A stretch of DNA of 64,000 nucleotides from Acetivibrio sp964564015 (GCA_964564015.1 CAZLZR010000016.1:12713-76712), one strand, 5' to 3'. Shown: positions 33,126-42,881, counted from the stretch's first letter. Program-made: numbers and translations. Notes: generated from the sequence alone by a model not told the origin.

Positions 33126-34334
33126 ATGAAATATGTATTAATTCTTGGTGACGGTATGGCTGATTATCCTGTACCGCAGCTTAACAATAAAACCCCTTTG
33201 CAATACGCAAAGAAGCCAAATATTGACTTTCTGGCACAGAATGCACAAGTCGGAATGGTTAAAACTGTTCCTGACGGAATTCCGCCCGGAAGTGATGCCG
33301 CAAACCTTTCTGTAATGGGCTTTGATCCCAGAAAATATTATACAGGGCGTTCACCTCTTGAGGCTGTAAGTATGGGGCTCGAATTATCCGACACCGATGT
33401 GGCTCTAAGATGCAATCTGGTTACATTATCCTATGAGGAAGACTATACACAAAAGACAATGGTTGACTACAGCTCTGACGAAATAAGTTCAGAGGAAGCT
33501 AAGGAACTGATTCTGGCAGTTAACACCCAGTTCAGGAAGGATAATATCTGCTTCCATCCGGGAATAAGTTACAGACATTGTATGGTTTGGGGGAATGGTT
33601 TAACCGGTTTGAATCTTACCCCACCTCACGATATATCCGGGAAAAAAATTTCCGACCACTTACCGAAGGGTGAAAATAATAAGTTTATTCTTGATATGAT
33701 GATTAAGAGCTATAGTATATTAAAAGACCATCCTGTCAATAAGGCTCGAGTAGAAAAAGGCCTGAGACCAGCCAACTCCATTTGGCTCTGGGGTGAGGGC
33801 AAAAGACCTTCTTTGGCAAGGTTTGATGAAAAATATGGGATTAAAGGTTCTGTGATTTCTGCTGTCGACCTTATAAAAGGTATAGGTATTCTTGCAGGTC
33901 TTAGAAATGTTGAAGTAGAAGGTGCAACCGGAAATATTCACACCAACTTTTCAGGAAAAGCCCAGGCGGCATTAAAAGAACTTGAATCGGGTCAGGACTT
34001 CGTTTATCTTCATGTTGAAGCCCCCGATGAATGCGGTCACAGATATGAAATTGAAAACAAAGTGAAATCCATTGAACTGATAGATGAGCAAATAGTTGGA
34101 GCTCTTCTGAAAGGTATGGAAAAGTATGATGACTACAGAATAATGGTTCTACCGGATCATCCCACTCCTCTGAGTTTGAGGACACATACTTCCGAGCCGG
34201 TACCTTTTCTTATATACCAGAAGAGCAATCCGGTAAAATCATCTCTGAACAGCTATACTGAAGATCTTGCCAAATCTTCGGGCTTTTATTTCCCAGATGG
34301 CTACAAACTAATGGATCATTTTTTAAAAGGCTGA
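33126..34334 (+). CDS. apgM: Cofactor-independent phosphoglycerate mutase, archaeal type
   Basis: ApgM (402 aa) interconverts 3- and 2-phosphoglycerate in glycolysis; it belongs to the alkaline-phosphatase superfamily. The start MKYVLILGDGMADYPVPQL and PPGSDAANLSVMGFDP (catalytic Ser region) are clear, as are HVEAPDECGHR and LPDHPTPLSLRTHTSEPVPF, which carry metal ligands. Some relatives are annotated as homoserine kinase type III, a possible alternative. AAGGA precedes the ATG. Confidence 0.93.
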   Translation: MKYVLILGDGMADYPVPQLNNKTPLQYAKKPNIDFLAQNAQVGMVKTVPDGIPPGSDAANLSVMGFDPRKYYTGRSPLEAVSMGLELSDTDVALRCNLVTLSYEEDYTQKTMVDYSSDEISSEEAKELILAVNTQFRKDNICFHPGISYRHCMVWGNGLTGLNLTPPHDISGKKISDHLPKGENNKFILDMMIKSYSILKDHPVNKARVEKGLRPANSIWLWGEGKRPSLARFDEKYGIKGSVISAVDLIKGIGILAGLRNVEVEGATGNIHTNFSGKAQAALKELESGQDFVYLHVEAPDECGHRYEIENKVKSIELIDEQIVGALLKGMEKYDDYRIMVLPDHPTPLSLRTHTSEPVPFLIYQKSNPVKSSLNSYTEDLAKSSGFYFPDGYKLMDHFLKG

Positions 34335-34360
34335 CATTGGAAATGAACTTTTCTATGCTT

Positions 34361-34449
34361 GTGCCCCGCATATCGTAAAACAATTACGTTACGGGGCACT
34401 TAACACACTAACTATTTCAAGTAGTGCGTGTAATATTGCTTACACGCAC
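34361..34449. terminator. Two hairpins after apgM
   Basis: GTGCCCCG...CGGGGCAC (34361-34399) has an inner CGTAA/TTACG stem, and GTGCGTGTAA-TATTGC-TTACACGCAC (34424-34449) is a perfect 10-bp stem. They lie between the convergent apgM and HD-GYP genes and could stop both, though neither has a clear T-run. Confidence 0.45.
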
Positions 34450-34508
34450 ATCCCATAAAATCAAACATTTTTAGTTATTCAAAACAGATATTTTATTCTT
34501 TGTAGTAT

Positions 34509-35516
34509 CTAAATCACCATAACCTTTTGGACAAATAGAGTCAAGCTCTTTAAAAGGTCAAAATCTCCAATAACACCCACATCATTATAAACTCTGACAA
34601 TAGGCCTCTGCGGACTACCGAAATTCTGACTTATAACAACACCATTGAGCCCATTGCTTAATAAAACTGTACAACCGTTAGGATAAAAAACTATCGTATC
34701 CCTGAATTTTTCAACAATCTCAGGATCGAGTACCTGTCCTGACACCGCCAAAATACTTTCAAAAGCCTGGTCTGGCATAAGATATACGTTATCGGTTTCA
34801 TAGCCATGAAGAGCATTATCATAATAGTCGGCAACTCTTACTACCCTTGAAAATTCCGAAATATCATTCCCCTTAATTTTTCTCGGGTAACCCGAGCCAT
34901 CGTAGTTTTCATGATGCTCATAGCAAACTTTTGATGAATGGAGGTTAAAACCCCTGCAAGCACGCGCAGCTTCAAATCCAACACTTACATGCTCAGGTTT
35001 TTCTTTTATAACATTTTCTCTTCCAATGTCATGTAGCAACGCACCTGTAACAAGATCACACAATTGCCCAAAATTATATGACATCTGGTTTCCTAAAAAT
35101 GCTGTTATTATCGCCACATTCACACTGTGCTCAATGACAAACTCATCCATCGCATCCGTAGAAAGAATACTTATACCTTTACCCTTATATTCTCTTGTGT
35201 ACTCAACTATCTTCTTTGCTGCATCTTTGACAGCATATTCATCTATGCCCTTAGAAGCATGGACTCTACTGTAATTATCACTAAGAACTTTTGAAACATT
35301 GGTTCTTGTCGTATAATCTAGCGGTTGAGTAATTTCTACATCACTAAATCTTTCGTCTTTAATATATACCTTTTGTACTCCCAATTGTTGAATCTTTGTT
35401 ATAAAACTTTCGGTAAGTGTTATTCCTGAATTGAGAACGACTTTGCCGCTTGATGCATATATAGGTCTTGCCAATTCCTGACCCGGTTTTAATGACTTAA
35501 TACCCACAAGTCTCAT
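34509..35516 (-). CDS. HD-GYP domain protein
   Basis: A 335-aa protein with a DUF3391-like N-terminal part (residues 1-70, MRLVGIKSLKPGQELARPIY) and an HD-GYP domain: GALLHDIGREN (HD pair), CYEHHENYDGSGYP and VVRVADYYDN. It probably hydrolyses c-di-GMP. A ~90-residue C-terminal beta tail (ILDP..., VVISQNFGSPQRPIV) is typical of these proteins. CGGAGG lies 5 nt before the ATG. Third c-di-GMP gene in the window. Confidence 0.92.
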   Translation of the reverse strand: MRLVGIKSLKPGQELARPIYASSGKVVLNSGITLTESFITKIQQLGVQKVYIKDERFSDVEITQPLDYTTRTNVSKVLSDNYSRVHASKGIDEYAVKDAAKKIVEYTREYKGKGISILSTDAMDEFVIEHSVNVAIITAFLGNQMSYNFGQLCDLVTGALLHDIGRENVIKEKPEHVSVGFEAARACRGFNLHSSKVCYEHHENYDGSGYPRKIKGNDISEFSRVVRVADYYDNALHGYETDNVYLMPDQAFESILAVSGQVLDPEIVEKFRDTIVFYPNGCTVLLSNGLNGVVISQNFGSPQRPIVRVYNDVGVIGDFDLLKSLTLFVQKVMVI

Positions 35517-35826
35517 ATCAGACCTCCGAACTTATTGATTCGATATACTATATAATTCGACATTATTTTAAAAACTCCTAGGATTTTTGATTTTTTTTTG
35601 CATATTTTCTTTTCCTCACAAATTTTTCAACTTCAAGAACTTCGGCTTTTCCAATATTTCAGGCTATAATTTATCCAATACTCTCTAATATTTCTAATTT
35701 CCAGTCTTTCTGAATGTTAAAAATGCACTTCCTCTGTCCTAAGCCTCGCACACTCTGGAAATTTATTCCGTCACGAGGTGCTATCTTTCTTTATTTAAAA
35801 TACTTAAGCATAGTTGTAAACTTTTG
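35517..35826. other. Leader/intergenic region upstream of HD-GYP gene
   Basis: 310 bp without a gene. On the minus strand I see scraps of open frame but no ribosome site. The stretch near 35735-35775 (CCTCGTGACGG ... GTGCGAGG) could be a small stem. I compared it by eye with c-di-GMP riboswitches and found no convincing match. Confidence 0.4.
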
Positions 35827-35855
35827 TTGACTAATAATTTACAATGTACTAAAAT
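35827..35855 (+). promoter_or_regulatory. Promoter of the 35890 membrane-protein gene
   Basis: TTGACT (35827-35832) and TAAAAT (35850-35855) are 17 bp apart, 34 bp before the ATG at 35890. Confidence 0.55.
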
Positions 35856-35889
35856 TTTCTTATAAAAATAAATATTTGCGAGGGATAAT

Positions 35890-36714
35890 ATGAAAAGTAT
35901 TGATAGTAATAAAAACGAATCTGTTTTTGAAAGAATAACAGCTAAATGGTGGTTTTTGGCACTTATTCCTATTATATTTTTCTTTTCTCCACCATACGTA
36001 CAAAGGAATGGTTATCCGCTAAGTGATTTTTCTAAATGGTATGAAACAATCGGAATAATCGGTTCTAAAAACTTAACCAGCTTATTTTCCAGCTATTCCA
36101 TTATAATGAATTCAGTAGCCATAGTAGCTGTAATTCTTGTATTTGTACTAAAAAACAAATTCAGTAGGTTGTTCTCGATATATATATCAATAATGATGGT
36201 CTTTTACGGTATCACTCAAAACACTTCATACACAGAACAAAACGGCATTGGAATCATTACATGTTCCTATATTGTACTCCCTATTCTTTCTGGGGTATGG
36301 ATATGGGAAGCCTTTGCCCGTAAGAACGATTTTGAGAAACCCAAAAATATAAATATATGGACGATAATTGCCTTTTGTGCTGCCCTTTTTGCTTTTTGGA
36401 ATCCTATAAATCCTGCAACACTAATGCCGGATTTCAACCCGGTTTATTTGCTCACAAATGGAGGCAACAGCATGTTTTGTACAATGACACCACTGTTTAT
36501 TTCCGTATTGTTTTTCTTTTATCCCTATATTAACACTGCTGCCCTCAGGGTTACCGGAATAATTGGAGCATCAATCGGATTTATACAACTTATGATGCAT
36601 CTTGTAATAATGGTTAATACAAACTGGTGGATAGGTATTATTCATATACCTGTTTTTACTCTATCTATAGCTGCCGTAATAGTGTCCTTCAAAGCAAATA
36701 AATTGAAAGCTTAG
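35890..36714 (+). CDS. Multi-spanning membrane protein of unknown function
   Basis: A 274-aa protein with 7 or so hydrophobic helices (LALIPIIFFFSPPY, IVAVILVFVLK, IISYIVLPILSGVWIW and others) and short loops. No enzyme motif or transport signature is visible to me. GAGGGATAAT precedes the ATG. It has its own promoter and ends at a strong bidirectional terminator. Confidence 0.65.
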   Translation: MKSIDSNKNESVFERITAKWWFLALIPIIFFFSPPYVQRNGYPLSDFSKWYETIGIIGSKNLTSLFSSYSIIMNSVAIVAVILVFVLKNKFSRLFSIYISIMMVFYGITQNTSYTEQNGIGIITCSYIVLPILSGVWIWEAFARKNDFEKPKNINIWTIIAFCAALFAFWNPINPATLMPDFNPVYLLTNGGNSMFCTMTPLFISVLFFFYPYINTAALRVTGIIGASIGFIQLMMHLVIMVNTNWWIGIIHIPVFTLSIAAVIVSFKANKLKA

Positions 36715-36755
36715 ATAGCGGACATCGAAGCTAAATGGTATATATTATGATTATC

Positions 36756-36812
36756 AAAAGGGAACTGTACACAGTAGTTTAATAAACCACTCGTGTACAG
36801 CTCCCTTTTTAT
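36756..36812. terminator. Long bidirectional terminator
   Basis: AAAAGGGAACTGTACAC pairs with GTGTACAGCTCCCTTTT, and inner GTAGTTT pairs with AAACCAC. This is a stem of more than 20 bp with A and T runs on both sides, between the convergent membrane-protein and cellulase genes. Confidence 0.85.
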
Positions 36813-36867
36813 AGTATATATGTCTATACAAAAGCAATAATTAGTAGATTATAAATGTTGGTTGAGT

Positions 36868-38976
36868 TTATGGTTTCTGACCTGGAAGCTCAGCTATATA
36901 TCCAAGAAGGTATGATCTTATATATCCAAAGTCAATAGAGGTGATTATACCATCTCCGTCAATGTCGGCTGCCTTCAACTGCTCTGAATTTAACTTTCTC
37001 ATTCCAAGTAAATATTGTCTTATTATAGCAAGATCAATGGAATTACAGAATGTATCAAAATTCACATCACCGGGGATAATTTTCGGAGTATCAACAATCG
37101 GTTCTTCACCAAAGATAAGATTATCGCCATCATATACTGTTATATACCTGGTTTTTGCTAAAGTTTGGTTAACAAGTCCCTTTGAGGATGGATCATTTGC
37201 GCCATTCCACTTATACCCTTGTGGTACTGTTATATTGAACGAGCACTCTCCTGAATGTTCCTCCTCACCGCCAGGATAAATATTTGTACCATCCTCGAAC
37301 TTGAATTTTACAAAGTAAATATTACCCTTATAATTTGTGACAGGTGAAACTATCACAGGAAATTCCGCAAAACTGATATCCACGTTGATATCTTCCGGCT
37401 TCCCACCATCCATTATATATTCGGATAGATCCATATAATAGTTAAAGGAAAGATCTTTAACAAGTCTTGAAGGCCAACCTGAACGGTTATTGCACAATGC
37501 TTTTATTTTTGTAGTATTTGTGCTAATACCGCCTCCACCATACTCATCGTAGTTCAGCGCTGCTTCAACAAAGAACTCGTCTTCTTTTTCTTCAGGTGCA
37601 GGGAAATCAGGGATGGGTGTGCCTCCATATTGTAAAGTCATTTTGCAAAGGGCACCCACAAAAGCTGCATTGAAATCACATGCAATTTCGTTCGAAGCAT
37701 TAAGAATTTCATCGGTATATGTACCTGTAATATTAGGGCCGCTTATAAGTGCGCCGTACAGTATATGCCTGTTGTTTTCCGGTACTGTCTTCTGGCCTGA
37801 CCAGGAACCGTGTGCTGTTCTATGATACGGGTGCTGTGGAGAATTTTCTCCAAAACCTACAACAAAACTCCTTCCTGTGCTTCCTAAAGCAAAATCTATC
37901 TGCGATTTTGCAAAATCATTGTATCTTTCCTTAAGGGTAGGGTCAGATATTGCATCTGCATATAATAATGCCATAAAGGCCGCTGAAGTTGCATATCTTA
38001 ATGATCCTATACTATCAAGAAATGCGAGTCCATTTGGAGTATATGGAATTCTTTGACCATCGAATCCAACTGACCAATAGTCCAGGTACATTTTCATAAA
38101 ATCATGATACTCAGGCTTATTTGTAATTTTCGCCAGCATAAGCATTGCACCATAGTGAACATCATCCCAGCATTGAGTCTTTTTATATTTCATATAAGTA
38201 GTTCCAGGCTCCCTGTTTTGTTCCGGAACATAGGCTTCAGCTTTATCAAGGTAAGTACTATCGTTTGTAGCTATATAAAGCCATACTGAAGCCCATAGCA
38301 ACTCATCCCTGAATCCATTATATGAATTATAAAAACCCGACGCTGCATCATATCCCATATCGCTTTTAGTAGCTTCGGAGAGCTCAAATAGACTTTTGGC
38401 ATGCTCCAGGTATGTACTGTTATTTAGAACTTTAGCACCTATTGCAAGGGCTGCCGCCATCCCAGCGGTTACGCAGGTAGGCTTGCCTGTATAGGAAGGT
38501 CTTTTCATTTTCTTTTCAACACACTCGACAGGTCCCCACCAGGAATGGTCTTCCGAACCATTTCCGACCTGATATACTACACTTGTACCTTTGTCACAGG
38601 CAACAAAGTAGTCCAGAACAAACTTGAGGTTATTTTCCAGATGAATTTTTTGTCCATACTTCTCAATACCGTCACCATATTCATATAAAGCCCATCCAAG
38701 CATTGAAGCTGAGTATGACATTGGCAGGTTAAACTTTACATGGTCACCGGCATCGTACCAACCACCCGTTACATCATCGTTCATTGTAGAATCCCCACGC
38801 CATTGAACACGATTCCAATCAGGAAGTGGCCCTGCCTGCTGACACTCATAGAAGTAGATCGCCTTCTGAAGTGCTTCAGCATAGTTGTATGTTGGTGCTG
38901 CCGACACGAAGTTTGCAGGAAGTATAACAGCAACCAGCAGAGTAATAGACAATACAAAACACATAATCATTTTCAC
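36868..38976 (-). CDS. Cellulosomal GH9 endoglucanase with CBM3 and dockerin
   Basis: A 702-aa secreted cellulase. A signal peptide (about residues 1-26, ending VSA) is followed by a GH9 domain (28-455) with DWNRVQWRGDS, the catalytic Asp region GGWYDAGDHVKF (71-82), HPYHRTAHGSW and the acid Glu in NASNEIACDF. Next is a CBM3-like module (about 470-625, FFVEAALNYDEYGGGG) of the type that works with GH9, and a type I dockerin (640-695) with two calcium loops, DVNFDTFCNSID and DIDGDGIITSID. The first loop is degenerate (Phe-Asp-Thr-Phe). The Ser-Ile pair in both repeats suggests cohesin preference like that of Acetivibrio cellulolyticus (inference). GGGGG lies 8 nt before the GTG start. Confidence 0.96.
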   Translation of the reverse strand: MKMIMCFVLSITLLVAVILPANFVSAAPTYNYAEALQKAIYFYECQQAGPLPDWNRVQWRGDSTMNDDVTGGWYDAGDHVKFNLPMSYSASMLGWALYEYGDGIEKYGQKIHLENNLKFVLDYFVACDKGTSVVYQVGNGSEDHSWWGPVECVEKKMKRPSYTGKPTCVTAGMAAALAIGAKVLNNSTYLEHAKSLFELSEATKSDMGYDAASGFYNSYNGFRDELLWASVWLYIATNDSTYLDKAEAYVPEQNREPGTTYMKYKKTQCWDDVHYGAMLMLAKITNKPEYHDFMKMYLDYWSVGFDGQRIPYTPNGLAFLDSIGSLRYATSAAFMALLYADAISDPTLKERYNDFAKSQIDFALGSTGRSFVVGFGENSPQHPYHRTAHGSWSGQKTVPENNRHILYGALISGPNITGTYTDEILNASNEIACDFNAAFVGALCKMTLQYGGTPIPDFPAPEEKEDEFFVEAALNYDEYGGGGISTNTTKIKALCNNRSGWPSRLVKDLSFNYYMDLSEYIMDGGKPEDINVDISFAEFPVIVSPVTNYKGNIYFVKFKFEDGTNIYPGGEEEHSGECSFNITVPQGYKWNGANDPSSKGLVNQTLAKTRYITVYDGDNLIFGEEPIVDTPKIIPGDVNFDTFCNSIDLAIIRQYLLGMRKLNSEQLKAADIDGDGIITSIDFGYIRSYLLGYIAELPGQKP

Positions 38977-39005
38977 ACATTATTCCCCCTTAATTTTTAT
39001 CAGTA

Positions 39006-39020
39006 AGTATCAATGATACT
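39006..39020. promoter_or_regulatory. Palindromic operator candidate upstream of cellulase
   Basis: AGTATCA-A-TGATACT is a perfect 7-bp inverted repeat around one base, 30 bp upstream of the cellulase start. Size and position suit a repressor site, for instance of a LacI-type regulator, but no regulator is in the window. Confidence 0.4.
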
Positions 39021-39449
39021 TTGTTTATATATTCTATCCATAATAAAAAAAGTAAAGGTTTCAAAAAATTCAATAGTATTCATGACTGCCAGCGCAGGCA
39101 ACGATTTCATTATTTTCGTCAAATTTACATTTATCGCCGAAATTTAGTTCAGGATTATTTATCAGGGAAGTTGGTGGTTGAAAAACTCAGTGTTAAACAC
39201 TACAAAGAATGGGAGAATTGATATATTTGCGTTTTTTATATAACGTTTAGGGCTAATCAGCACAAATAAGTTCTGTAAATATTTTTTTCATAGTACATTA
39301 TGTCATATTTATCCACTACCAGTATTAAATAACCTTAACATAAATATCTAGTATTCAAATACAATTCAATTATATCAAATAGTACCTTTACTCTGCAATA
39401 TTTACCTTTAAAAAGAAAAAAAGGCTACTTTACATCATATATATACATA
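39021..39449. other. AT-rich upstream region of cellulase gene
   Basis: About 430 bp upstream of the cellulase and beyond the end of the PEP-synthase-like gene. No ORF here has a ribosome site; the one plus-strand frame at 39021-39221 looks like chance. It may contain the cellulase promoter, but I cannot point to convincing -35/-10 boxes. Confidence 0.5.
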
Positions 39450-39476
39450 AAAAACAGGCCGTTTTATGCCTGCTTC
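39450..39476 (-). terminator. Terminator of PEP-synthase-like gene
   Basis: On the minus strand GCAGGC and GCCTGT pair around an 8-nt loop and are followed by TTTTTATG. Confidence 0.65.
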
Positions 39477-39502
39477 AAATTTACCATAATTCAATAAACG
39501 CT

Positions 39503-41830
39503 TTATTCAACCTTTTTTACAATTCCTCTTCCTCCGTCAACACGCACCCGGTCGCCAGTCTTGAGCCTTAATGTAGCATCACGGCATCCAACAACGGCAG
39601 GAATGCCAAATTCTCTTGCTACAATAACTGCATGGGACAAGGGTGCACCTATGTCGGTTATGATAGCAGAAGCCCTCGGAAAAAGCGGTGTCCAGCCTAC
39701 ATTTGTAGCAACCGTTACAAGAATTTCTCCATTCATAAATTCATTTGACTTTGAAAAATCATTGAGTACACGGACAGATCCTTCTACAATTCCAGCAGCC
39801 CCGGCATAACCTGTAATGGTTTCACTTTCTGAATTTTCGTCATAATTATTTTCTTCACCAAAGCCATAGTAATCAATCCTTCTATTCTCACATTTTGCCC
39901 ATTCAAAAGGATCAAAACGCCCTCTGATTGTCGTAGGAAGTGTCGGCAAAGTCTTATATCGCTCATAATTTCTTCGCCTTTCATTAATGTTGGATAAAGC
40001 CGATCTGTCTCCTTGCAAAAGGTTTACAGCCTCGTTAAAATATAAGAAAAAAACATCATCTCCAATTCCATTTATGCTTCCGCATTTGAGCAAAAACTCA
40101 CGGAATATGCAAAACAACCTAACACCTTTACTGCGAAGTTCCTCACGGGTATACATAGACTTCGCCAAATTGCCGAGCTTTTTTTCCAGCCATTTTTCCC
40201 GTTTTGGAAACATTCGGAGGAACTCTTCCTTTGCTTTGATAAACTTTTCCTGCTGCTTCTTCCGAAGCATAGATGCACTAATCCCACTTTTACTGTATTC
40301 TTCAATCAACTTATCTATATAAGCTTCATCCTCGTAAGGATATGGCGTTGAAAGCTCCATTTCATCAGGTGAACGATGACCATACCGTCTGGAATATTCT
40401 TCCTTTGTCATCTCACCTTTTACCACCTTTTCAAGACAAACAAGGGGCTGCATACTTTCTAAAACCCTATCCCCACCGCAATTGGAACATAAAGCATTGG
40501 CGATCTCCTCTCCTGCCATTTTAGCGAGCTTCTCCCTCGTGTCAAACAAACCGTTTAGTGTTACAACTCCAAAGAACACAGACATAGCTTTGGCAAGGTA
40601 CGGATTAGCTTCTTCGTTCCAAAGCTTCAAAAGACTTTCATTATTATTTGTACAGCGGATAGAATCAATCAATTCAAAAGCATAACGATCTCCATTTTCA
40701 ATAAAATCCTTCTTTCCCATTTTAGAGTATTTATTTTTTGGTCTTTTAAGCATTTTAAGAACTGCTTTTATAAATGACCACCTGCTTATTGGGAAAACTG
40801 GGATTTCAACACCCTTAGGTATATTGCCTGTTACATCAGCCAAAACGCTAACAGCTTTCTGTTTTTTTATGCCAAAAGACACCATCAATGAATAGATTAC
40901 ACTAAGATTTGCATAAGGGTGACCACAAATATTGTCAATAAATACAGGAAGTCCAAAAGCCTCACCAATGAATTCTGCAATAGAAAATGTCACAGGAGTA
41001 ATTACTTTAGGAAATGCTTCTCCCACATTTGTGTTTGAAAACAAAAACTCACCATTCATTGAACCGTTGACTTCATAAGTTTTATAATTTATACGCCGTA
41101 TTGTAGTAATAGGCCTTGCCTGCAAAATATGTACTTTTCCTCCTTCAATTGCCCATTCAATATCCTGGGCACACCCATACAACTTATGAATTTTTTTTGC
41201 CATATAAAACAGTGCTTTAGCATATGGTTTAAGAAGGTCACTTCCGGAATAAGCATACTTTATCCAAGAAAAGGTAAATTCCTCTGCATTCCCATCTCCT
41301 GAAACCAACAGTTCTCCAACTCCGCGCACAAAATTACCCACCATTTTTGTACTGCTTCCCGAAATAGGATCGGCAGTAAATAGAACACCTGCAATATCAG
41401 GTTTAACAAATTGCTGAATGACCACTGCAATTTGATTTTGAAATTCCATACCCATATTTTCACTGTAGGCTTTTACACGTTCAGCCTTTGAAGACGCTAT
41501 TACCTTTTCAACCGCTTTAGGAATATCGTTTTTCGCCACATCCAATACTGTTTCAAAACCTCCGGCAAAGGAAGCTTTTTCTCCATCCTCACTCAGACCG
41601 GAAGACCGGACAGCGTAAGTCTTCTCCTGAGATAATCCTGTAATGAGCATGGATAATTCTTCACTTGCCTCCTGCCTCAATACACCATTTTCAAATGCAC
41701 AAGCTAATATTATAAAACCCTCAGGGATATTCAAAGCAGCCTTAGACATCCTTGCAAGAGATGCACCCTTACCTCCTGCAAAAGCCATCTGTTCTGATGT
41801 AATCCGGGAAAATGAACAAATATACTTCAT
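39503..41830 (-). CDS. PEP-synthase / rifampin-phosphotransferase-like enzyme
   Basis: A 775-aa ATP-dependent dikinase. The N-terminal ATP-grasp domain has GGKGASLARM, YAVRSSGLSEDGEKASFAGG, VLFTADPISGSS and DIEWAIEGGKVHILQARP. The C-terminal phospho-carrier domain has GAPLSHAVIVAREFGIPAVVG with the catalytic His. The central linker (about 280-680) is long. PEP synthase has an additional PEP-binding barrel; here the architecture ATP-grasp, linker, His domain is that of the Rph family, which phosphorylates rifamycins. The substrate cannot be read from sequence. It lies next to, and divergent from, a MerR-TipAS regulator that senses drugs in relatives. GGAGG precedes the ATG. Confidence 0.85.
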   Translation of the reverse strand: MKYICSFSRITSEQMAFAGGKGASLARMSKAALNIPEGFIILACAFENGVLRQEASEELSMLITGLSQEKTYAVRSSGLSEDGEKASFAGGFETVLDVAKNDIPKAVEKVIASSKAERVKAYSENMGMEFQNQIAVVIQQFVKPDIAGVLFTADPISGSSTKMVGNFVRGVGELLVSGDGNAEEFTFSWIKYAYSGSDLLKPYAKALFYMAKKIHKLYGCAQDIEWAIEGGKVHILQARPITTIRRINYKTYEVNGSMNGEFLFSNTNVGEAFPKVITPVTFSIAEFIGEAFGLPVFIDNICGHPYANLSVIYSLMVSFGIKKQKAVSVLADVTGNIPKGVEIPVFPISRWSFIKAVLKMLKRPKNKYSKMGKKDFIENGDRYAFELIDSIRCTNNNESLLKLWNEEANPYLAKAMSVFFGVVTLNGLFDTREKLAKMAGEEIANALCSNCGGDRVLESMQPLVCLEKVVKGEMTKEEYSRRYGHRSPDEMELSTPYPYEDEAYIDKLIEEYSKSGISASMLRKKQQEKFIKAKEEFLRMFPKREKWLEKKLGNLAKSMYTREELRSKGVRLFCIFREFLLKCGSINGIGDDVFFLYFNEAVNLLQGDRSALSNINERRRNYERYKTLPTLPTTIRGRFDPFEWAKCENRRIDYYGFGEENNYDENSESETITGYAGAAGIVEGSVRVLNDFSKSNEFMNGEILVTVATNVGWTPLFPRASAIITDIGAPLSHAVIVAREFGIPAVVGCRDATLRLKTGDRVRVDGGRGIVKKVE

Positions 41831-42047
41831 TTATGATATCCCTCCTGAATGCTAATTTCTCCTATATTTTAGCATATAGAGTATTAATAATGCTATATCG
41901 ACCAACAGAAATAGTTTAATTTTTTACAAACTCTCAATACTAATAAGAAAAAATTATTATCGATATATACTTTATCCATTTGAATCCGTAAAACCTCTTT
42001 TGTATTCGGGCAAATTTGCTTCGATTATAAATTTCTAAAAAATCCTA

Positions 42048-42078
42048 TTGACCTTGACGTAACGTAAAGGTGTATAGT
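42048..42078 (+). promoter_or_regulatory. MerR-type promoter and operator
   Basis: TTGACC (42048-42053) and TATAGT (42073-42078) are separated by 19 bp, the over-long spacing typical of MerR-controlled promoters. The spacer carries the near-palindrome ACCTTGACGTAACGTAAAGGT (42051-42071), the usual dyad position. The regulator it precedes starts at 42101, so autoregulation is implied. Confidence 0.8.
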
Positions 42079-42100
42079 TATATTGTCAGGAGGTAAAAAC

Positions 42101-42865
42101 ATGGAATACACAGTGCATAAATTAGGAAAAATTGCAGGAATCAGCACCAGAACTCTGAGATATTATGATGAGATTGGAATTCTAAAGCCGGCAAGAATCA
42201 GCTCTTCAGGATATCGTATTTATGGTAAGGCTGAAGTAGACAGATTACAGCAGATACTTTTTTATAGAGAACTGGGTGTAAGTCTGGAAAACATCAGGGA
42301 GATTGTATCTTCGCCTTCCTTTAACGCAAGTAACGCACTCAAAGGTCACCGTGAAAAACTTCTGGCAAAGCGTGAACAATTAGATTTGTTAATTGCCAAT
42401 ATTGACAGAACAATAGAGGCAATGGAAGGGAGAATAACTATGGCTGACAAAGAGAAGTTTGAAGGCTTTAAGCAAAAGCTGATTGACGACAACGAGAAAA
42501 AATACGGCAAAGAAATTCGCGAAAAATATGGAAATGAACAGGTTGACAAATCCAATAATAAAATTAAAGGAATGACTTCCGAGCAATATGCAGAGGTAGA
42601 AAAATTATCTGCAGAAGTACTCTCAACCCTGAATGAAGCATATAAAACAGGAGATCCTTCAAGTGAACTGGCTCAAAAAGCTGCTGATTTGCACCGCCAA
42701 TGGCTATGCTACTTCTGGGATAGCTACAGTAAGGAAGCACACGCAGGAGTTGCTCAGATGTATGTCGATGATGAAAGATTCACAGCCTACTATGATAAGG
42801 AGCAACCTGGTACTGCACAATTTTTAAGGGACGCGATTCTCATCTACACAGGTATGAGAGGGTAG
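42101..42865 (+). CDS. MerR-family regulator with TipAS domain
   Basis: A 254-aa regulator. Residues 1-70 are the MerR winged helix (YTVHKLGKIAGISTRTLRYY, then DEIGILKPARISSSGYRIYG), followed by a dimerisation coiled coil and a TipAS-type drug-binding domain (about 140-254, with DLHRQWLCYFWDSYSKEAHA). TipA-like proteins bind peptide antibiotics and activate their own promoter. ATG at 42101 has AGGAGG 7 nt upstream; an upstream in-frame TTG (42083) is not used. Divergent from the Rph/PEP-synthase-like gene, which it may control. Confidence 0.93.
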   Translation: MEYTVHKLGKIAGISTRTLRYYDEIGILKPARISSSGYRIYGKAEVDRLQQILFYRELGVSLENIREIVSSPSFNASNALKGHREKLLAKREQLDLLIANIDRTIEAMEGRITMADKEKFEGFKQKLIDDNEKKYGKEIREKYGNEQVDKSNNKIKGMTSEQYAEVEKLSAEVLSTLNEAYKTGDPSSELAQKAADLHRQWLCYFWDSYSKEAHAGVAQMYVDDERFTAYYDKEQPGTAQFLRDAILIYTGMRG

Positions 42866-42881
42866 TCACTAACTACCAGGG

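Noticed and set aside
35517..35826. Possible c-di-GMP riboswitch before the HD-GYP gene
   Set aside because: I could not align the conserved GEMM core (the two helices and their tetraloop receptor) to it.
39021..39221. 66-codon frame in the cellulase upstream region
   Set aside because: No ribosome site, basic-aromatic composition typical of AT-rich chance frames.
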